From CAVQZC01 sp963718315 (GTDB taxonomy: Bacteria; Actinomycetota; Thermoleophilia; Gaiellales; JAICJC01): a stretch of 64,000 nucleotides of DNA. The translations under genes and the position numbers were made by a program. The stretch is taken from assembly GCA_963718315.1 (NCBI GenBank), contig CAVQZC010000013.1, forward strand, positions 62,001 to 126,000. Direction: 5' to 3'. Under the pieces are notes generated by a model. That model saw only the letters and a list, made by a program, of their open reading frames with translations, was not told the origin of the DNA and searched no databases. Positions 18,141 to 25,025 of this stretch are shown here, piece by piece; the stretch's first letter is position 1, and the number at the start of each line of letters is the position of its first letter.

Positions 18141-19147
18141 GCACTGCCCCGGTGCTGGAGGTGAGCGAGGTTGATGTCGTCTACCACGCCCAGTCGCTGG
18201 AACTGCACGCGCTGCGCGACGTGACGATGACCGTGGCGCCCAGTGAGATCGTGGGCGTGATCGGCGAGTCGGGGTGCGGCAAGTCGACGCTCGCCAATCT
18301 GACCCTTGGCCTGCTGCCGCCCAACGGCGAGATCCGTGCGGGCAGGGTGGTGCTCGAGGGCACCGACCTGGTCGGGCTCGACGAAGAGGCGCTGCGACGG
18401 CTCCGCGGCCGCCGGGTGGCGCTGATTCCGCAGGATCCGCTGCAGAGCCTCAACCCGACGCTCACCATCGGCCGACAGATGGCGGACGCGGTGCTCGCGC
18501 ACGCGGACCGCCGCGGGCGCAACGGCGGCGAACTGCGCCGGCGCATGGCGGAGATGCTGGAGCGAGTCGGGATCCCCGACGCCGCCCATCAGCTCTCCCG
18601 CTACCCCCACGAGTTCTCGGGCGGAATGCGCCAGCGCATCCTGATCGCCACGGCGCTGCTGCTGGGCCCGCCGCTGCTGGTCGCCGACGAGCCAACTTCC
18701 GCCCTCGACGTCACGCTCGAGGCCCAAATCGTCGAGCTCCTGCGTGAGCTTCGTGGGGAGCGCGGGACGGCGATCATGTTCGTGACGCACAACGTCGGAG
18801 TCGTGGCCCAGCTCGTCGATCGCGTGGTTGTGATGTACGCAGGCCGCGTGGTCGAGTCGGCCGACGTGCGCGCGTTCTTCGCCGACCCGCGGCACCCCTA
18901 CTCTCAGGCGCTGCTCGACGCGGTGCCGTCGCACCGCCGCCGCGACCGGCGGCTGGCGACCATTCCCGGCCGCGTACCCAGCCTCGCGCAGCTCCCGGTC
19001 GGCTGTGCGTTCGCTGACCGCTGCCCGCTGGCAGCACCGGTCTGCCACGCCGTCGACCCGCCCCCAGTCGCCGACGGTGGGTCGGTCGTGCGCTGCCACG
19101 CCCGTGATCCTAGGAGCGGGTGGCAGCAGGCCCCGGGAGCGGCATGA
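18137..19147 (+). CDS. ABC transporter ATPase, DppD/OppD type
   Basis: 336 aa. Walker A GESGCGKST at about 42-50, Q-loop IPQDPLQSLNPT, signature FSGGMRQRI at about 160, Walker B LLVADEPTSALDV and the H-loop VTHNVG. The C-terminal oligopeptide-transporter extension has its Cys-rich GCAFADRCPLAAPVC, typical of this subfamily and possibly an Fe-S or metal site. It works with the ATPase encoded immediately downstream (ATGA overlap). Confidence 0.94.
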   Translation: MSTAPVLEVSEVDVVYHAQSLELHALRDVTMTVAPSEIVGVIGESGCGKSTLANLTLGLLPPNGEIRAGRVVLEGTDLVGLDEEALRRLRGRRVALIPQDPLQSLNPTLTIGRQMADAVLAHADRRGRNGGELRRRMAEMLERVGIPDAAHQLSRYPHEFSGGMRQRILIATALLLGPPLLVADEPTSALDVTLEAQIVELLRELRGERGTAIMFVTHNVGVVAQLVDRVVVMYAGRVVESADVRAFFADPRHPYSQALLDAVPSHRRRDRRLATIPGRVPSLAQLPVGCAFADRCPLAAPVCHAVDPPPVADGGSVVRCHARDPRSGWQQAPGAA

Positions 19148-20163
19148 GCGCGGACGCCGTGATCGACGCGCGCGACGTGCAGGTGGAGTTCGGCAAGGGC
19201 CGCGAGGCGATGACGGCGGTCAACGGCGTGTCGCTCGTGGTCGGCCACGCAGAGATTCTCGGCCTCGTCGGCGAGTCGGGGTCCGGCAAAACGACGCTGG
19301 CCCGCGCGATCGCCGGGTTGCAGGCGATCGCCGGGGGCCAGGTGCTCATCGAGGGCACGCAGATCGCCGGGCTTCGCGGCGGCCGCCTGCGCCGCATGCG
19401 ACGCCGCGTGCAGGTGGTGTTTCAGGATCCACACGCGAGCCTCAGCCCACGGCTGCGAGTCGGCTACCTGGTCTGCGAGCCGTACACCATCCACGGGGTC
19501 CCGAAGGACGAGCGCCGGAGCGCCGAGCAGCTGCTGGACGCCGTCGGCCTCGCTCCCGAGATCGCGGGCAAGTATCCACACGAGCTGTCCGGCGGCCAGG
19601 CCCGGCGCGTCAGTATCGCGCGTGCGCTCGCGATCGAGCCGGCGGTGCTCGTCGCCGACGAGCCGACAGCGGGGCTGGACGTGTCGACCGCCGCGGGCGT
19701 TCTCAACCTGCTGTCCGACCTGCGCGACAGCCGTGGTCTGACCATGCTCCTGATCACCCACGACCTGAACGTCGTGGGAGCGGTCGCCGACCGCATCGGC
19801 GTGATGTACATGGGCGAGCTGGTCGAGCTGTCCGAGGCAGACGCGCTGTTCGAAGCCCCGCGGCATCCCTATTCGCGCGCCCTGCTCCGGGCCATCCCGG
19901 TGCCCGACCCCACAGAGCGCACCCTCGGCGTTCCGCTCGAGGGCGAGATCCCGAGCCCACGCAACCCGCCCGCCGGCTGCCGCTTCCACACGCGCTGCCC
20001 GATGGTGCATGACACCCTGTGCGCGACCGAGACACCAACGCTAACCCGGACCGATCAGGGCTTCGCGGCGTGTCACTGGTGGCGTGAGATCGCAGCCAGC
20101 GGCTCACAGATCGCCGAAGCGCGGCCGCTGGGAACACGCGACGCCGGAACGCCGACGCAATGA
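19144..20163 (+). CDS. ABC transporter ATPase, DppF/OppF type
   Basis: 339 aa from the ATG at 19144 overlapping the upstream stop. Walker A GESGSGKTT, Q-loop VFQDPHASLSPR, signature LSGGQARRV, Walker B VLVADEPTAGLDV, H-loop LITHDLN. The C-terminus has the GCRFHTRCPMVHDTLC Cys motif of the family. The last gene of the rightward arm, it ends 38 nt before the right direct repeat, so the repeat marks the island edge closely. Confidence 0.94.
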   Translation: MSADAVIDARDVQVEFGKGREAMTAVNGVSLVVGHAEILGLVGESGSGKTTLARAIAGLQAIAGGQVLIEGTQIAGLRGGRLRRMRRRVQVVFQDPHASLSPRLRVGYLVCEPYTIHGVPKDERRSAEQLLDAVGLAPEIAGKYPHELSGGQARRVSIARALAIEPAVLVADEPTAGLDVSTAAGVLNLLSDLRDSRGLTMLLITHDLNVVGAVADRIGVMYMGELVELSEADALFEAPRHPYSRALLRAIPVPDPTERTLGVPLEGEIPSPRNPPAGCRFHTRCPMVHDTLCATETPTLTRTDQGFAACHWWREIAASGSQIAEARPLGTRDAGTPTQ

Positions 20164-20201
20164 CCATGCGACAGCCACCCTCTAGCTCCAATCGGGGCTG
20201 G

Positions 20202-20340
20202 TGTATGGTCGACCGGCCGAGGTTGCGAGGAGGCCTAACGAGGGTCGAACCGGATTCGATTCCTCGTGCGGTGTGACATCAGGTACAAACTGTTTTTGGC
20301 TTAACCAAGCCGATGGAGGCGGCGGGAATCGAACCCGCGT
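20202..20340. repeat. right direct repeat including the tmRNA 3' end
   Basis: 139 nt matching 9085-9221 in direct orientation, with a 38-nt perfect core at 20245-20282. Its right part is the functional 3' end of the tmRNA gene (T-stem GCGGG/CCCGC intact), and its left part is the tmRNA downstream flank. Read as the second boundary of the island. Confidence 0.8.
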
Positions 20341-20670
20341 CCACAACCGCACGAAGAGAGCGTCTACAAGCGTAGTCCGGGTTTGAGTTTCGCCTGACGG
20401 CTGCCCCCGGACGGGCTACCGATCAGGCTAGCCCCTCTTTGGATGTCCCGATCGGCGGCGGAGGCGCTCCCCCTCACGGTGAGCCCGCTGGCTGACACCG
20501 GGAATCCCTCCCGCGGGCTGGAGGGGCCGATGCGCTACCTAATTAATTAGGCAGCGAGTGCGAGATCAGATTCCGCACTTGCGGTTTGTGCAGGGATTTT
20601 ACGAGGCCACCTGCAACCTCGGCTTGCAACTCTCCCCGAAGATCGGCCATGTCGAAACCAGGGCGCCCCC
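20314..20670 (-). ncRNA. ssrA: tmRNA (ssrA)
   Basis: 357-nt one-piece tmRNA. Its 5' GGGGGCG pairs with 3' CGCCTCC (one G-U) to form the acceptor stem, and the T-arm is GCGGG-TTCGATT-CCCGC, followed by an encoded CCA. The 5' part carries the usual GGTTTCGAC. The tag frame probably begins at GCA and reads ASAESDLALAA then TAA TTAA (20547-20582), a proteolysis tag with the conserved ALAA end. The segment after the tag shows GC-rich pseudoknot stems. It rescues stalled ribosomes with SmpB, encoded 2.3 kb away. Confidence 0.97.
20547..20582 (-). other. tmRNA tag-peptide reading frame
   Basis: GCA AGT GCG GAA ... GCT GCC TAA encodes A-S-A-E-S-D-L-A-L-A-A. The resume codon is chosen because ACAAACC precedes it, as in other tmRNAs. 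A longer tag starting at the GCA nine bases earlier cannot be excluded. Confidence 0.75.
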
Positions 20671-20685
20671 GTGGAGAACCCTCTC

Positions 20686-20691
20686 ATTCTA
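20686..20691 (-). promoter_or_regulatory. probable -10 box of the tmRNA promoter
   Basis: On the minus strand TAGAAT lies 15 nt upstream of the mature tmRNA 5' end, fitting a short leader removed by RNase P. No good -35 hexamer is seen 17 nt upstream. Confidence 0.35.
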
Positions 20692-20739
20692 GCGAACCAG
20701 GCCGATTTCCCGCCCACGGGCGGCCGGTAGACTGGCCTC

Positions 20740-21177
20740 ATGTCGAGCGAGGCGGTCGATGACTACTGGCGCCGGTTCGTCGCTGCAACCGGTATCGACG
20801 GGCCCCATACCGCCTGGGGATTCGGTGACAGCCCGGAGATGATGACCAGCCTCGCCCTGCTCGTTCGCGACGGGCCCAAGCGAGCAACGGCCAGCCTGCC
20901 GTCGGAGTACGGGCCCGACGAGCCCCTGCCCCGCGCCGGCGACCTGAGCGTCATCCTCGACGGCGAGGAACAGCCGGTGTGCGTCATCCGTACCACGCAG
21001 GTCGAGGTGCGCCGGTTCGGCGAGGTGGACGAGGACTTCGCCTGGACCGAAGGGGAGGGAGACCGCACGCTCGCCGACTGGCGGGAGGGGCATCAACGCT
21101 TCTTCGCGGCGCAGGGAACGCCGGTCGACGACGACAGCGAGATCGTGCTCGAGCGCTTCGAACTGCTGTGGTCGTGA
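20740..21177 (+). CDS. ASCH-domain protein
   Basis: 145 aa. The pattern (WGFGDSPEMMTSLALLVRDGPKRATASL, then PRAGDLSVILDGEEQPVCVIRTT, and ending WREGHQRFF) matches ASCH domains, a PUA-like fold proposed to bind RNA; some bacterial members hydrolyse N4-acetylcytidine. The divergent start is 70 nt from the tmRNA 5' end, so the two promoters share a short region. No operon partner. Confidence 0.85.
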   Translation: MSSEAVDDYWRRFVAATGIDGPHTAWGFGDSPEMMTSLALLVRDGPKRATASLPSEYGPDEPLPRAGDLSVILDGEEQPVCVIRTTQVEVRRFGEVDEDFAWTEGEGDRTLADWREGHQRFFAAQGTPVDDDSEIVLERFELLWS

Positions 21178-21200
21178 GGCGCCAAGAGCTAAGAGCGCCT
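21177..21200 (+). terminator. weak hairpin after the ASCH gene
   Basis: AGGCGC and GCGCCT (6 bp, 12-nt loop) begin at the last base of the stop codon and are followed by TTGATC. A possible weak terminator only. Confidence 0.3.
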
Positions 21201-21244
21201 TGATCGTGTAGCTCGGCTCCACCGCGGCCCCGCTTGACATGGGC

Positions 21245-21622
21245 CTACGAGTACCAGGCAGGCGGGTCGGCGCCGGGCGCCGGCGGATCGGCGGTCTGGC
21301 CGCCCGCAAACTCGGGCCGCTCGGTCGTCGCACACCAGACCGACACCCCTTCGAAGCGCTCCGCCAGGAGCCGGGCGGTCACGTCCTGCATCGCGGCGTC
21401 GGTCACCGATGCCTTGCCGTCGGTCTCGATCACCAGCAGGCCGTCGACATCGTCGGGGAAGTAGGTGGCGCGGACTCCGGTTCCGGACAACGGACGCTTA
21501 AGCCACGCAAAGCCGATCCCGTCCAGCTCCGGCCCCCACTCGAACCGGTAGCCGAGCGGTTCGAGGAACGCCCGCATCCCCTCGACCGGAACCGCGCGGA
21601 ATCGCACCTCAAGCCGCATCAC
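21245..21622 (-). CDS. hypothetical protein, about 125 aa
   Basis: Starts at ATG 21622 or 21619 (MRLEVRFRAVPVEGMRAFL). The central part looks like a small alpha/beta fold (GYRFEWGPELDGIGFAWL; DGLLVIETDG; DVTARLLAERFEGVSVWC) and the C-terminus is Pro/Gly-rich and probably disordered. No recognised family. Codon bias is normal and the gene is convergent with the ASCH gene, so I take it as real. Role unknown. Confidence 0.6.
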   Translation of the reverse strand: MMRLEVRFRAVPVEGMRAFLEPLGYRFEWGPELDGIGFAWLKRPLSGTGVRATYFPDDVDGLLVIETDGKASVTDAAMQDVTARLLAERFEGVSVWCATTERPEFAGGQTADPPAPGADPPAWYS

Positions 21623-21723
21623 ACGAGTTTAGGCCGGCGTCCCTCAGCGCAGCGTCGGCTTCCACGGGCTCAACCAGGACTGACGCCTCCCTGCGGGAAC
21701 CGGGCCGGCCAGGTATCAGGAAT

Positions 21724-21762
21724 GGCCGACGGCGCCGTGCGTACCCACGGCGCCGTCCGGCC
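21724..21762 (-). terminator. strong hairpin downstream of the 75-aa ORF
   Basis: GACGGCGCCGTG (21728-21739) and CACGGCGCCGTC (21746-21757) form a perfect 12-bp stem with a 6-nt loop, extended by GGCC pairs past a bulge. It lies about 22 nt beyond the stop of the small leftward ORF. There is no T-run, so termination would need other factors. Confidence 0.45.
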
Positions 21763-21783
21763 CCCTGATCGTCTCTGGTCCGC

Positions 21784-22011
21784 CTAGCCGGAGACGATAC
21801 GGCGCGCCAATACGAGCTCGAACCGCTTGTACCCGTCCTCCCCCGAGTACTTGCGCTCGCGCGTTGCGCGCCTGAACCCAGCCTCTGCGTGTTTTGCGGC
21901 AAGACGGGAATCCCCCATCTGGTTTCCCGTTGTGACTGGCTCCACCTGATACATCTGCTGACCCCCCAGCCTGGCTCGTTGCCCGAGACCCCCGTCCGGT
22001 GCGCTGAGCAT
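21784..22011 (-). CDS. possible small protein, 75 aa
   Basis: ATG at 22011 has GGAGAGAGGAAGAC directly upstream, a strong ribosome-binding site, and a terminator-like hairpin follows the stop. The product is polar and basic (MLSAPDGGLGQRARLGGQQ, ending YKRFELVLARRIVSG), with no known domain. Third-position bias is weaker than in neighbours, which lowers confidence. It could be a lineage-specific small protein. Confidence 0.4.
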   Translation of the reverse strand: MLSAPDGGLGQRARLGGQQMYQVEPVTTGNQMGDSRLAAKHAEAGFRRATRERKYSGEDGYKRFELVLARRIVSG

Positions 22012-22062
22012 GTCTTCCTCTCTCCGGATAGCGGTCAACCGGGAGGGGGTCAATGGCGCGGC

Positions 22063-22077
22063 TTCGTTCCAAACGAA
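22063..22077. promoter_or_regulatory. palindrome in a divergent promoter region
   Basis: TTCGTT-CCA-AACGAA is a perfect 6+3+6 inverted repeat between the leftward small ORF and the rightward AIM24 gene, about 105 nt before the latter's ATG. A candidate operator, with no regulator identified. Confidence 0.35.
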
Positions 22078-22182
22078 ACGCTTACCGGGGCCAAACAAGC
22101 CGGATTACGGAGATCCGGCCGCCCACTGGTGCATAATCGCGCCATTCAACACCCCTGATTCTGACCCTGGAAGGGAGTTTCC

Positions 22183-22962
22183 ATGGCAGTGGAACCGCAG
22201 CTGGTTGGCCACGAACCGGTGTCCGAGACGTTTCGCGGCGGTACGGCGAACATCGCCGGCACCCTGGTGCCACAGCTTCACTTCGTGCTGGACGGCGGGG
22301 GCGGCGTGTTCTTCGAGCACCACACGCTGCTCTGGAAGGACGCACAGCTCCAGATCGGGCTGAAGAAGCTCCCGGGCGGGATCAAGCGCAAGATCGCCGG
22401 CATGGACTTCTTCCTGACGCTGACCTCCGGCCCGGGAGAGATCGCCTTCTCGATGGACTCGCCGGGGCGCGTGCTGACCCATCACATCGACGCCGGCCAG
22501 ACGCTGCTCGTCCGCGAGCACCAGTTCCTGGCGGCGACGGACAACCTCGACTACACGTTCGAGCGGGTGCAGGGGGTGCGCAGCATGATGTTCGGGGGCA
22601 CCGGCATCTTCGTCGACAAGTTCCAGGCCACGAGCGATCGTGCCAGCGTCTGGATCCACGCCGCCGGCGACCTGTTCGAGGTGCAGCTGGGGCAGGGCGA
22701 CCAGATCGACGTCGAGGCCGGCAGCTGGCTCTACCGCGACTCCACGGTGCGGATGGAGGCGGTCACGATGGGGCTCAAGAGCGGCATGTTCGGGGGCGGC
22801 GGCAAGCTGACCTGGAACCGGTTCACCGGCCCCGGCCGGCTCGGTATCCAGACCATGTTCTTCAACCCGGCGGAGCTGGTCGGCGACGGCGCGAGCACGG
22901 CGGCCACGGCCGGAATCGGGGGCCTGATCGGCGCCGCGGTCGCAAAGGGCGTGTCCGGCTAA
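22183..22962 (+). CDS. AIM24 family protein
   Basis: 259 aa from an ATG preceded by GGAAGGGAG. The double-psi-like beta-rich AIM24/TIGR00266 fold is indicated by GGGGVFFEHHTLLWKD, GPGEIAFSMDSPGRV, VREHQFLAATDNLDYTFE and the glycine-rich LKSGMFGGGGKLTWNRF. The C-terminal SGGIG-type Gly/Ala tail (TAATAGIGGLIGAAVA) may touch the membrane. Bacterial members have no settled function, and mitochondrial AIM24 acts on inner-membrane organisation. It converges with smpB, leaving only 9 nt between the stops. Confidence 0.88.
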   Translation: MAVEPQLVGHEPVSETFRGGTANIAGTLVPQLHFVLDGGGGVFFEHHTLLWKDAQLQIGLKKLPGGIKRKIAGMDFFLTLTSGPGEIAFSMDSPGRVLTHHIDAGQTLLVREHQFLAATDNLDYTFERVQGVRSMMFGGTGIFVDKFQATSDRASVWIHAAGDLFEVQLGQGDQIDVEAGSWLYRDSTVRMEAVTMGLKSGMFGGGGKLTWNRFTGPGRLGIQTMFFNPAELVGDGASTAATAGIGGLIGAAVAKGVSG

Positions 22963-22971
22963 CCGGAACCG

Positions 22972-23433
22972 CTAGCGGCGCTGCTCCTTGATGGCCCGCT
23001 CCATCTGCCGGCGGGCATCCCGCTCGGCCATGGCGTGGCGCTTGTCGATGCCCTCCTTGCCGCGGGCCAGGCCCAGCTCGAGCTTGACCCGGCCGTTGCT
23101 CAGGTACATCGAGAGCGGCACCAGCGTCATGCCGCGCTGCGAGACCTTGACGCCGATCTGCTCGATCTCCCGCCGGTGCAGCAGCAGCTTGCGGTCGCGG
23201 GTCGGCTCGTGGTTCTGGAGGTTGCCCTGAGCGTAGGGCGCGATGTTCGCGCCGACCAGGAACACCTCGCCGCCGCGCAGCTGCGCGTACGCCTCGCGGA
23301 TGTTGCCGCCGCCGGCCCGCAGTGACTTCACCTCGGTGCCGGTCAGCGCGATGCCCGCCTCGATCCGATCCACGATGTGGAAATCGTGGCGGGCCTTCCG
23401 GTTCTCTGCGATCTGCTTGCGGGGAGCGCTCAT
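22972..23433 (-). CDS. smpB: SsrA-binding protein SmpB
   Basis: 153 aa from the ATG at 23433 (MSAPRKQIAENRKARHDFHI); a GTG two codons upstream is also possible. The OB-fold core is complete: GIALTGTEVKSLRAGGGNIREAYA, the GANIAPYAQGNLQNHEPTRDRKLLLH block that binds the tRNA-like part of tmRNA, and the basic C-terminal tail (GKEGIDKRHAMAERD..) that enters the empty mRNA channel. It works with the tmRNA at 20.3 kb. A hairpin-rich repeat element separates it from the MFS gene upstream. Confidence 0.97.
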   Translation of the reverse strand: MSAPRKQIAENRKARHDFHIVDRIEAGIALTGTEVKSLRAGGGNIREAYAQLRGGEVFLVGANIAPYAQGNLQNHEPTRDRKLLLHRREIEQIGVKVSQRGMTLVPLSMYLSNGRVKLELGLARGKEGIDKRHAMAERDARRQMERAIKEQRR

Positions 23434-23448
23434 CGGCACCGAATCCTA

Positions 23449-23660
23449 AATGGTTGATTCCGGATAGGCGTGCTGGCTGGGCGAGCGCGAACCCCAGCCT
23501 GGGGCTGGCCGCTGGGAGCGTGCGTGCTGTAGCACGTGCGCTCTCCAGCGGACACACCCAGGCGACGGTTCGCACCGCAGCGAGGCCGGCTGATCGCGGG
23601 CGAAGCCCGCACGCAGCCGGAACTCGCGACCAGGCACGCGCGGATCTGGAATCACCCATT
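23449..23660. repeat. hairpin-rich element with terminal inverted repeats, copy 1
   Basis: 212 nt ending at the first base of the MFS stop codon triplet and starting 15 nt before smpB. Ends 23449-23465 and 23644-23660 are inverted repeats (15 of 17 match; core TGATTCC). Inside are two palindromic blocks (CCCCAG-C-CTGGGG; GTGCT-GT-AGCAC). Positions 23464-23541 match copy 2 at 53903-53980 in 76 of 78 bases, and 23550-23582 match 54046-54078 in 31 of 33. It encodes no conserved protein. A MITE-like or structured-RNA element is the best reading. Confidence 0.8.
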
Positions 23661-24844
23661 CAGGCAACCTCCGGAACCAGCTCGGGCTCGAGGCCGCGTA
23701 GCCGCTGCGACACGATGAACAGGACGGCGGCCACCGACAGCAGCACCGAGCAGACGGCGAAGCCGGTGGTATACCCGGAGCGCTGCGAGAGCAGGCCTGC
23801 CAGCGGGAACAGCCATAGCATCTGGATCGAGAAGCAGCCCTCGGCGATGGACATCGACGTCGCCCGGAACTCGGATCGCGTGTTGTGCTGGAGGTAGGTC
23901 GAGAGCGACACGTAGACCAGCTCCGGCAGCCCCGACGCGATCGCCAGGAACAGCACGGGCAGCGCCAGCCCCGGCGACACCGGCAGCAGTATGAACGCAG
24001 CCGCGGCAGCCGCCGAAGCGGTGGCGATCGTCAAGCCGAGCGGGATCCGGCCCGGCATGTGGCCCCCCACCCACGAGAAGCCCGCGGACAGCAGCATGCA
24101 CCCGCCGAGCACCACCCCCAGCACCGTATCGCTGGCCCCGCGGGAGTGCAGCAGCGGTGCCGCGTAGTACCAGACGGTCGTCACCGCGGCCCAGTAGACG
24201 CTCCACGCCAGCGTCAGCAACGCCAGCCGCGGGGAGTGCCGCAGGGCGGCAACCCCGCGCCGGGCTGTGCGCAGCGAGTGCCCACCCCGCTCGGACGAGT
24301 CCGACGGCAGGCGCAGGGCGATGCAGCTCGCGAGCACCGCACAGATCGCGGTCAGCCAGAACGCGAGGGGGCGCGAGTAGGTGGCGATCAGGCCGCCCAG
24401 CAGGTACGAGATCGCGCCCGCGAACTGAAACACGGCCCACAGGCCGCCCAGCATGCGCGGGAACATCGCCTCGGTGTTGTCATGCGCCAGCGAGTCGAAC
24501 AGGTACGCCTCGTCGGTGCCCGTGCGCAGGGCGAACGAGACGCCGTGCACAGCACCGGCGACGCAGATCAGCGCGAATCCCGGCGCGTAGACGTATCCGA
24601 GCTGGCCGGCGACGGTGAACGCGCCGGCCACGACCAGCATCCGCCGCCGTCCGATCGCGTCGGCCAGCGCACCGGTCGGCACCTGTGCCAGCAGCATGCC
24701 GACGTGGAGCGAGGCCTCGACGATGCCGAACTGCGCGAGCGTCAGTCCGCGCGAGAGCAGGAAGACAGCCCAGATCGGACCGGCAAAGTCGACGCCGGTG
24801 AAGAGCTGGTAGAGACGAAAGACGGACAGTGTTCGCGCTTGCAT
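23660..24844 (-). CDS. MFS transporter
   Basis: 394 aa from the ATG at 24844, with GAGG nine bases upstream. Twelve hydrophobic segments; the loop between helices 2 and 3 reads PTGALADAIGRRRMLV, the MFS signature, and the later loop resembles GGHMPGRIPLGL. The substrate is unknown; the family includes drug pumps and sugar or metabolite exporters. A 27-codon ORF and overlapping hairpins lie just upstream, which would suit an antibiotic-inducible pump (inference). Confidence 0.88.
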   Translation of the reverse strand: MQARTLSVFRLYQLFTGVDFAGPIWAVFLLSRGLTLAQFGIVEASLHVGMLLAQVPTGALADAIGRRRMLVVAGAFTVAGQLGYVYAPGFALICVAGAVHGVSFALRTGTDEAYLFDSLAHDNTEAMFPRMLGGLWAVFQFAGAISYLLGGLIATYSRPLAFWLTAICAVLASCIALRLPSDSSERGGHSLRTARRGVAALRHSPRLALLTLAWSVYWAAVTTVWYYAAPLLHSRGASDTVLGVVLGGCMLLSAGFSWVGGHMPGRIPLGLTIATASAAAAAAFILLPVSPGLALPVLFLAIASGLPELVYVSLSTYLQHNTRSEFRATSMSIAEGCFSIQMLWLFPLAGLLSQRSGYTTGFAVCSVLLSVAAVLFIVSQRLRGLEPELVPEVA

Positions 24845-24881
24845 GCTGCACAACCTCAGGGGTCAGAAGGGACGCCGGACG

Positions 24882-24925
24882 GGTGCGGGCGGAGCGCCTG
24901 AGGGCGCACCTCTCCCGTAAACGGG
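24882..24925 (-). promoter_or_regulatory. possible attenuator region of the MFS gene
   Basis: Minus-strand RNA can form CCCG-TTTA-CGGG (24914-24925) and GCGCC-CTCA-GGCGC (24894-24907). The alternative pairing GGTGCG/CGCACC (24905-24910 with 24882-24887) uses part of the second hairpin, so the two folds exclude each other. This sits between a short upstream ORF and the MFS start, as in attenuation leaders. Confidence 0.4.
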
Positions 24926-24931
24926 TCCCTG

Positions 24932-25015
24932 CTAGAACGAGATGCGCGAGATGTAGTGGCGCAGCATGCGCAGGGGCGAGCCGGTAACCGGGCTATCGGG
25001 GCGCAGGTGCGTCAT
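24932..25015 (-). CDS. candidate 27-aa leader peptide upstream of the MFS gene
   Basis: ATG at 25015 follows AGGATGAG and lies 10 nt after the HAD gene stop. The peptide starts MTHLRPDSPVTGSPLRMLR and ends HYISRISF, basic and aromatic near its end. It stops 87 nt before the MFS gene, with mutually exclusive hairpins between. Stalling leaders of resistance genes look like this, but no homologue is proven. Confidence 0.4.
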   Translation of the reverse strand: MTHLRPDSPVTGSPLRMLRHYISRISF

Positions 25016-25025
25016 CGATCTCATC

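Larger units (their letters stand above)
9085..20340. mobile_element. putative genomic island at the tmRNA 3' end
   Basis: The segment between the two tmRNA-derived direct repeats carries eleven genes of catabolism and uptake, arranged divergently around one regulatory region. The intact tmRNA lies at the right edge with its 3' end facing the island, the usual geometry for tyrosine-recombinase insertion at ssrA. No integrase, relaxase or phage gene is present, so the element is either a degraded island or was mobilised in trans. Both repeats share about 110 nt of tmRNA downstream flank, more than a typical att core, so simple duplication is an alternative. Confidence 0.5.

Noticed and set aside
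24882..24931. resemblance of the MFS leader to a glycine riboswitch (GGGAGAG...CTCAGGC)
   Set aside because: Only two short words fit; the second conserved strand and the spacing of the aptamer are missing, and the gene is not linked to glycine metabolism.
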